Source: an uncultured Victivallales bacterium
GTDB taxonomy: Bacteria > Verrucomicrobiota > Lentisphaeria > Oligosphaerales > JAFGRS01
DNA length: 64,000 nt
Assembly: GCA_903837355.1 (NCBI GenBank)
Contig: CAILUI010000260.1
Location: 1-64,000 of the forward strand
Reading direction: 5' to 3'
The notes below the pieces were generated by a model, which was not told the DNA's origin, ran no database searches, and worked only from the letters and a program-made list of their open reading frames with translations. Below, piece by piece: positions 37,201-44,100 of the stretch (position 1 is its first letter; each line of letters begins with the position of its first letter). The position numbers were made by a program, and so were the translations under genes.

Positions 37201-38102
37201 GCGTCGCCCTGCACGCGGACGCGACGCTGTCGACCCGCTATCTGACCAACGCCGCCGGGGCGCCGACGGACTCCTTCGACTTCACCGCCTTCGGTGTCGC
37301 AACCGGCGCCAGCGGCCCCAGTGCCTGCCCGCTGCTCTACGCCGGCCAGTGGCGCGATCCGGACAGCGGCCTGGATTACCTGCGCGCCCGCTGGCTCGAC
37401 CCCGGCAGCGGTGCCTTCCTCGGGCGCGACCCGCTGCTGGGGAGCCTCACGGCTCCTGCCACCCGCCACCCCTACCAGTACGCCCTCAACAACCCGGTCA
37501 ACGCCTTCGATCCCACCGGCCAGTTCTCCATGGGCAGTCTGATGGCCGGCATGTCCGCCTCCAGCGTGCTCGCCAACATGGCCATCAGCCATATGACCTT
37601 TGCGATCCTCGCCAGCCGCATCATCCGCGAAGTCATGGGCCCCGGCTTCGCCCTGCGCTACGGGGCCATGGGGATCATCAGCACGACCGGCAATGCCGAG
37701 ATCATCGGCCAGGCCCTCGACATGTACCAGAAGGGCAATCTGCTGATCGCCGTGGCCTCGGATCTCATCAGTCTGTCGAACACGGTCCTCAGCCTGACCA
37801 ATACCTTCGTGGGACTCGGCAAGGCCGTCACCGGGTCGGGCCTGATCTCGGGCGCGCGGCCTGGCCTCAAGAGCGCCGGCGAGGCGCAAAAGGCCAGCCT
37901 CAAGGCCCTGAAGTTCGGCTTCAGCAAGTCGCAAAGCCATCTCATCAAAGCCACCAATGACACCAGTCAGGATCTCCAGGGTGAGGTCCAAGGCTTGAGT
38001 ACCTCGGCCTGGGAAAACGCCATCTACAAGTATGTGGATGCTTGTCGCGCACTCATCCACGCTACCGAAGGCATGCCTGCAGGGGGCAGCCCGGAAGAGT
38101 GA
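31260..38102 (+). CDS. Giant exported RHS/YD-repeat protein 1 (FG-GAP propeller, Ig-like domains, RHS shell, unique tip)
   Basis: This protein of 2280 aa has a basic leader and hydrophobic segment (VWLPLVALAMACIGQATLA) consistent with Sec export. Residues about 54-400 hold about seven FG-GAP/VCBS units with Ca-binding DLDGDGDVDLL-type loops, predicting a beta-propeller. About 400-857 are PKD/Ig-like sandwiches. The RHS shell begins near 861 (GITRTYDSRDKQTGDFGVGW), YD repeats run about 1080-1950, and the RHS core ends at D2084-P-T-G (NPVNAFDPTG). The 193-residue tip beyond it has two or three hydrophobic helical stretches and matches no toxin I know. This layout resembles TcB/TcC and polymorphic-toxin shells, but with its own signal peptide. 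No immunity-sized gene follows; the PKD gene starts 72 bp on. GTG at 31230 is another possible start. Confidence 0.9.
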   Translation: MKTSADGGTLWQRGLTAVRSPHRRGGVWLPLVALAMACIGQATLALVEAPGTVWPTVAAEGAAMVVADFTGDGQPEILCGRRGGLRLLRRSASGLFAEIPDALSGPADSLVALLAADLDNDGDLDILQLDAHGPGRWLRNPGSGVFPSSAEQELPLDADGNAAAAAADLDGDGDVDLLIGRRGSPPLWLRNDNGVFRAVALGLTLARPAVAQVAVATLNADPWPDAVLFDRDAGIIILLNQGTGTFAPSTAPQPVTPAGLRGGALVDVDGDGHADLLGAGRTGAFLWLNQGDGAFVAAPSFPTLDAAILTILPCDLDVDGDLDLFLACAGQDHVLLNDGRGGFTDTPALLPVHDGRSFAAAAGDVNGDLAPDVVVAVPDGPDRLLLGAFAAPVIRLEAPAQAVVGRAFSVRVAAADPDGVQSLVLTANGVPLAIAGGQATFTATATGPVDFVATASDTLGHAASVGPQRTLVQANLPPVVTAGPNLRLLVNEPLAVSGQVTDAGSTTWTGLVDYGDGTPAVPVAVATDGRFALAYAYGLPGIFPITVSVTDDGGAAGQTTVMATVVNQAPYLARLQDQNVQDGQAFRAIALDELLTDPDNDDAEIAWSVSGNAQLAASLSPTRVITLTYAPGTVCCERLQFTATDPAGASAVRHAFFAVGAPGADRLPPVAVLTAEPPTVEAGQFALLRARLEDADGMVSMVRLFGPDGTDVDLYLQGDGSYTASYPTALPGVLAFEVVAADAQGNLFTDLAEVQVVDPTRAAALTVSLTAPADDATVSGAVAVRGTVHCRELLEYRLETAPVGSSTYTLFASGTDSVFEAELGVFDPTALANGTHLLRLTGTDAAGRSASAQVTIHVDDRRKIGLFTLSFDDKIVSAGGPRLGITRTYDSRDKQTGDFGVGWNLDLNGITVTENRLPCSGWRQSNTGDFWPVYEIVPTLPHYATVMLNQEEILRFEAMPYPDRGVSWPVRYLDVMEYLPVDGATGELDAWPTPYYTSSGIGLLDLWDQEYRLYKPQNFTYTAASGWSYRFERESPGSLRHRLVSYSDPSGVRTHILPGGLLRDDGQNILFARDAQDRITSVTDPAGAVIHYDYSVRGDLAAVTDESGRVTRFVYDRQHNLLEVFDPAGNRATRNEYDENGRLTAVTDAEGRRLEFSHDPEGRREFVRDRRGSQWVFEYSLDGYVTAVIDPQGNTWRYTYDARGNCLSVLDPEGGLRTWTYDASDNKLSETNPAGQTARWTYDQRNHVLSYTDFRGGTETRTYDAYAGDLLSVTDREGHTTSTTYTNFGSPLTETDALGNTTTYTYDLNKRRTSRTDALGRTVSYTYDANGQLIAERQTWSGPAGPAEIVRPYTFTPSGLPESRGDWLGNLTRYEYDPAGRLQAIIDRLGRRLTMAYAPNGRVNARTFPDGSTETYGHDGDGNPLALTDRDGRRTQYEYDGRALPVRIVLPGGGVMRHEYDLAGRRVRTVDPNGNATRLEYDLAGRLQREIDAAGGVTLYTYDANGNLATLTDPNGNVTRYAYDLNDRRVRTEYADGGVATVAYDAVGRLATSTDRGGNSTRFEYDAVGNLIKVVDALGQETTAAYDERNALVAVTDAAGHVTRYERDPEGRLLAIVLPLGMRESSTYDAEGNRTSRTTFDGQPITFTYDADNRPVGRNCAGLPPESFAYSPAGRLLSTTDATGLSARTYDAAGRLQTLALPNGEVLTYAYDAAGNLLSLTHPGGTVTHAYDAANRLVNAATAPATAVTYTYDAAGNPTTLTFGNGVVSTRTFDRLNRIARIVDRGPGAQTLAAFDYTFTATGFRAGVTESHSDRSVAYDYDPLGRLTEERISTGAGLRTIAYAYDAVGNRTQCADSLAGTLAYTYDANDRLLSDGATTYTYNAAGQRLQAAGAAGTTTYQWDAFGRLRTVAAGAREASYVYDAQGLRVAKSVNGSLSERYLYDSARALPQVLCTTDAAGTPRTAFLYGLGPVAQTTAAGSVALHADATLSTRYLTNAAGAPTDSFDFTAFGVATGASGPSACPLLYAGQWRDPDSGLDYLRARWLDPGSGAFLGRDPLLGSLTAPATRHPYQYALNNPVNAFDPTGQFSMGSLMAGMSASSVLANMAISHMTFAILASRIIREVMGPGFALRYGAMGIISTTGNAEIIGQALDMYQKGNLLIAVASDLISLSNTVLSLTNTFVGLGKAVTGSGLISGARPGLKSAGEAQKASLKALKFGFSKSQSHLIKATNDTSQDLQGEVQGLSTSAWENAIYKYVDACRALIHATEGMPAGGSPEE

Positions 38103-38124
38103 GTCGATCGGCCTGGTTCCCGGT

Positions 38125-38138
38125 CCCGCCGCGGCGGG
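38125..38138. repeat. Perfect 14-bp palindrome between RHS1 and PKD1 genes
   Basis: CCCGCCG/CGGCGGG is perfectly self-complementary and sits 37 bp before the start of the PKD gene. It has no following T-run, so it is more likely a processing or attenuation structure than a terminator. It may also be chance in GC-rich sequence. Confidence 0.3.
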
Positions 38139-38174
38139 GTAGCCGGTGCGGCCCAGGTTGGGGAACGACGGTCC

Positions 38175-41100
38175 ATGAAGGAACCCACACCACACGTGCG
38201 GCCCAGCCTGATGACGGCGGTCGCGGCGCTATGCCTCGGCGCCTTCGCCGTCTGCCGCGCCGCCGACCCCGCCTGGCTCGCTGGACTCGACGGCAGCTTC
38301 GAGAGCGGCCTCACGGCGGGCACGACCGTCGGCAACGTTGCCCTGGTCGAGGCCCACGGCACCCTGGTCCCCCCGCAGGGCAGCCGAGCGCTGTGCCTCG
38401 ACACCGGACCCGCGGCCGGCAGTCGGCCCGGCGATGCCGGTATGGCCTCCCTGACCGTCACCGGCATAGTCGCCACCGCGGCGGCACCCGTGCTGCGCTT
38501 CAGCGCCAACTTCCTCACGGCTGAACCCGCCCCGAGCCGCGCCGAAGACGCGGCCACGCTCAGCCTCACCGACGAGGTCACAGGACTCGAGACCGTGCTG
38601 GCCACCTTCGACACCTGGGACGACCTCGCCGCCGTGCCGTGGAGCGGCTGGCACCGGCAGACCGGCTTCCAGAACGGCGCCGTCGATCTGACGCGCATCC
38701 TGGACCTGAGCCACCCCTTCACCCTCCGCCTCGTGGTCACCGACGATGCCGACGGCCGGGCCGACTCCGCCCTGCTGATCGACGACCTGCGTTTCACGGC
38801 CACCGCCCTCCCCATCGCCCGCGTAACGCCGGCAGCCGCGCTGGCCCCCGTGCTCTCGCCGCTGCCCTTCTCCGGCGCCGCCTCGAGCGCCGGCGCCGAC
38901 CACCTGGTCTCCTGGCAGTGGGACTTCGGCGACGGGACCTTCGGCGACGGCCCGGAGGTCACCCACGTGTACCTGAGCGAGGGCTTTTTCCAGGGCCGGC
39001 TGACCGTCACCGACGCCGCCAGCCGCAGCGATACGGCCCTCTTCGGAGTCTGGGTCGGCAACCCGAATCGCCCCCCGACGATCGTCTCCACCGCCGTGCG
39101 GCGCCTCGATCCCGGCACTGCCTATGCCTACCCAGTGCGCGCCACCGACCCCGATCTGCCCTACGGCGACACCCTCACCTTCGCTCTCCAGACCGCCCCC
39201 GAGGGCATGAGTATCGACCCCGTCAGCGGCCTCGTGCTCTGGACGCCGCCGGCCGACGCCGTGGTTGCGAACCCCGTCGTCATCCGCGTCACCGATGCGG
39301 CCGGCCTGGTCGGTACCCAGTCCTTCACCCTGCGCCTCGAAGCCCTGCTGCCCTTCGTGGCCGCCACCGGCGAGTCGGCAGACCAGACCCTGATCGTCCC
39401 CTACGCCCCGGGCGGCATCTGGCAGCCACGCCAACTCGTCGGCGATTTCGATCCCGTCCACAGCGCCCTCGGCAGCGGTGACGTCAACGGCGACGGCTAT
39501 CCCGACCTGGTGCTCGGCGGCAGCCAGAACGGCTGTACCCTCTGGCTGCTGGTCAACGACGGGGCCAACGGCTTCGGGTTGCCACAGACCCTGGCCGCCG
39601 TCCCGGGCGGCAGGACTCCCACGTTCCTCACGGTCGCCGACTTCAACGCCGACGGGCGCCCGGACGTCGCCGTCGGCACCAACGTACCCAATGTCATCTA
39701 TCTGGCCCTCAGCGACGGTATGGGGTACACCGCGGCCACCAGCACTGCCTTCAGTGTGGTCTCTTCAGGGTCGGCCTACGGGATGGACGCAGCCGATCTC
39801 AACGGCGACGGCCGGCCGGACCTGATCGTCTCGTACAGCCTGTACTCCAACAAAGGCACCTACGTCGCCCTCAACCATGGCGCGGGCGATTTCCAGGCCG
39901 CAACGCTGGTGAGCCCCAAGCGCGAGAGTGATGAGCGCGTGACCACGGCCGACTTCACCAACGATGGCCGCATCGACCTGCTCATCGGGGGCCGGATCAG
40001 CAACAGCACACGCCTGCTCACCGGCAACGGCGATGGGACCTTCAACCCGCCCACCGACCTGACCTTCACCCACGCCATCGGCTACTACGCCGGCATCGAC
40101 AACGGCGACTTCAACGGCGATGGCAACCAGGATCTCCTCTGCACCCGGATGTTCGGCGGCGGCCGCGATCTGCTCTGCTACCCCGGCAACGGCGACGGGA
40201 CCTTCGCCACCGCCGTCGTCCTGCACACGACGCCGAGCGGTACCTGGACGGGCCTGGCCGCGCCCCCGGCTCCCTTCCCGGACGGCTGGCCCGTCGCCCG
40301 CATCAGTCCGACCAACCCCACCGTGGCCGCCGGCACGCCGGTCAGCTTCGACGCCTCGACCTCAACCGCCACCACCGGCGCCACCCTCGTCGCCTACGCG
40401 TGGACCTTCAGCGATGGCTCCACCGCCACCGGTCCGAGCGTAAGCCATGCCTTCCCTGAGCAGGAGGGCGTCTTCCTCGTCCGTCTGGCCGTTACCGACG
40501 ATCAGGGCCGCGTCGCACGTACCGGCACCTACGTCTATCAGCGCGGCGCTCCCCCCGTCGCCGAGGCCGGCGGACCCTACATCCGCGGCGAGACTGCCGC
40601 CCAGTTCGGCGTCTACACCCTCTCCCTCGATGCCTCCGGCAGCAGCGATGATGGCCCGGCCACCTCCTTGTCTTACCTCTGGGACCTCGGCGGGGGCTTC
40701 TACGAGGCGTTCGCCGGCTCCGAGTTCGACCCGGCGCGCTGGCGCAACGTGGGCGCTAGCCTGACTGCCGGACGGGCGGTGCTCACCGGCGTCGGCAACT
40801 GGACCAGCCGCCAACTGCGCGCCAAACGCAGCCTCGGCCGCACCCCGGGGGCCGCTATCGACCTGGCGGTCCGCCTGGATCCGGTTACCGAGGATGGCCA
40901 AGCCCTCGGGGCCTTCGGCTTCTACGATCTCGTGTCGGGCGCCTACCTGACCGAGTTCCGCCTCGACACCCTGAACAGCTCCAACCGCCGCCTGATCGTC
41001 CGTGAAGCGGGCCTTGCCGACCGCTGGCTCACCAACGCGCTGTCCCTCGACACTGATTACGACCTGCGTTTCGTCTTCCGCGCCGCCGGCTTCGAACTCT

Positions 41101-44100
41101 GGCTGCGCGAGACCGGCACCGCCTCCTGGCGGCTCCTGGCCGAATCCACCACGGGCACCTGGCAGACGGCCGCGCTGATGGTCTCCGCCAACCAGGGCGC
41201 CCTACTGCTCGATTCACTCTCGGTCCCCAACCAAACCTGCAGCGGCATGGCCCCCGCCCTCAGCTTCGCGGGCCCCGGCACCTACGCCGTCGACCTGACC
41301 GTCACCGACGCCTTCGGCCAGAGCGCTACGGACCAGGCAACCATCCGTCTCGATGCCGGGTCGCCTCCGGTCGCCAACCCCGGCGGCCCCTACGTCGCTG
41401 GCGAAGAGGTCGCCAGCCAAGGCGTCTGGACCGTCACCCTCAACGGCAGCGGCTCGACCGACGACCGCGGCATCGCCACCTACCGCTGGGATTTCGGCGA
41501 CGGCACCCTGGCCAGCGGTGCGACCGTCCAACACGCCTATACGGTCCCCGGCGTGTACGGCGTGTCCCTCACCGTCACCGACCACGCCGACCAGACCAGC
41601 ACCGCCGCCACCACCGTCACCATCACGGTGAACGATCGCCCCACGGCTGACCCCGGCGGCCCCTACGACTTCGGCGAGGCCTACGCCTACCGCGGCCAGT
41701 GGTCTGTCCCTCTCGACGGCACGGCCTCGGCCGACGACCGCGGCCTCTGGCAGTACCGCTGGTCGTTCCCGGACAGCGACGCCATCCGCTTCGCCGGCGA
41801 TGGCACCGGCGCCGTCCTCTTCCCTGACCACGCCGCCCTGCGCACCGGGGCCATCACCGTCCTGCTCCGCCTGCGCCTCGATGCCGTCACCGCCGATGAT
41901 GCCATCGTGGCTAAGTACACCGACAGCTCCCGCAACGGCTTTAGCGTGGAGAACTGGGGGGACTCAACCTCCACCTTCTATTTCTTCACCGCCTCCAACT
42001 TGAGCAATGCCGCCAACACCGTGCTCCCCGTCGGCCGCTGGACGGACATCGCGTTCACCTGTGCTAACGGCTCCACCACGGGCATCGTCATCGACGGCCG
42101 CCTGGCGGCCAGCCAGGCCGGCGTATCTGTGCCGGCCTCCGCCAGCGAGCTCATCCTCGGTAACCTCTACGATGGGACCACCCAGATCGGCGGCGATATC
42201 GACCGCCTGGCCGTCTGGAGCCGCGCCCTGACCCAGAGCGAGATCCAGGAACGCCTCGCCCACGGCATCTCCCCGGCCGAGCCCGACCTGGCCGGACTGT
42301 GGAACTTCACCGATGGCAGCCTCGCGGACGAGGGTCCCTACGGCCTCGATGGCCGTATCGTCGGCAGTGGCGTCGGCCCGGTGACCCTCGATGGCCCCAC
42401 CGTGGAGATGGTCTTCGCCGAGGCCGGGGTCCAGTCCACCGTCCTCACCGTCACCGACCACGCCGGCCAGACGCACGCCACGGAGACTACTGTCCGCGTC
42501 CACGGCAATGAACCGCCGGTCGCCAACGCCGGGACTCCCCGGACCGTCGAGGTCGGCATGCCGCTCACTCTCGATGCCAGCGCCTCGACCGACGACTACG
42601 GCATCTGGACCTGGCAGTGGCAGCCCGGCGAGACGCCGCTCTGGCGTGCCAAAGTCGACACCCTCGCAGCCCTCCCGGACGGACTGCTGGTGCAGGCCGG
42701 CCTCGCGGTCGCCGTCCGCGACCCGGTGACCTTCGTGCCCGGAGACACGGTCGAGTTCACCCTCCAGCGCCAGGCCAACCGCCCGTCCTACTTCATCGGC
42801 CTGGCGACCGACGACGCGCCGTCCACCACGGACGACGACTACGCTCTTGGCTTCTTCCTTAACGATAACTCCCTGACCTATATCGAAAATGGTACCCATT
42901 GGTACAGCACGCTGCGCGTGGATGTCTCCGCACTGCCGCTCCTCGAGGTACGCATCACGCGGACCACCACCGGCGCCCGCTTCGAGTACCGCGGCCTTGG
43001 CCAGAACGCCTGGACCCTCCTGCGCGCCTCCACCTACAACCCGCCCCTCGACCGCGGATTCTTCCTGGCCGCCTCAACCAACTCTACCGGCTCGCCGCAG
43101 GCGCTCCTGCGGCGCGTCATCCGCAACGGCCAGATGGTGCCCCTGCCGCGCAACCTGGGGCCGCTCGCGGACAACCCCGCCTTCGAGCACCGCTACGCGC
43201 GCCCCGGCGTCTACCACCCCCAGGTCACCGTCACCGACCATGCCGGCCAGAGCGCGACGGCGCAGACCACCGTCACCGTCGTGGTCGGACAGCCCCCGGT
43301 CGCCCGCGTCGGCGGCCCCTACCAAACCACCGAGGTCACCCCCACCCGCCTCGATGCCGCGGCCGCCAGTGATGACTACGCCATCGAATGGTACTACTGG
43401 GATTTCGGCGACGGCGACTCGGCCGTCACCGCCGACCCCTGGATGCACCATGCCTATGCCGCCGCCGGCGACTACACCCTGACGCTGACCGTCCTCGACT
43501 ACGCCGGTCAGTCCGCCAGCACAAGCACCCCCGTCAGCGTCGCACCCGGACCCCATGTCGCCTGCGTGCCCTGGGCCTTCCGCGGCGGCATCGAGCTGCC
43601 GCACGACATCCGTAGCGGTCGCGAAACGACCCTCAAGGCGATGACCTGGTCCAAGCGCCTGCCGCTCGCCTACACCTGGGACTTCGGCGACGGCAGCGCG
43701 CCCGCGAACGGCACCCTCGCCACCGCCGCCGAGCTCTATGCCGTCCAGGCCAGGCACACCTACACCGCTGCCGAAGGCATCCCCGTCATCGCCACCCTCA
43801 CCGTCACCGACGCCGACGGCAACACCGCCATGGACCGCTACCTGATGCGCATCCGCACTCCCGTCATCGAGGTCGACGCCAACCTCGCCCTCGATGAGGG
43901 CATGTGGTACCTGCATCGCAGAATGACCCGCGGTACCCTCGCCAAAGGCACCTGGGGCAACTGGATCGTGCCGATAGGCGACTACAGTGATGGCAATGGC
44001 GCCGGTGGCTCCAAGGCCGCGTCTCCCGGCCAGGTCTTCCTGGTCAACGGCCACTTGCCCTCCGCCGACCCGCGCCGCGATCCCTACGTCGACAACGCCT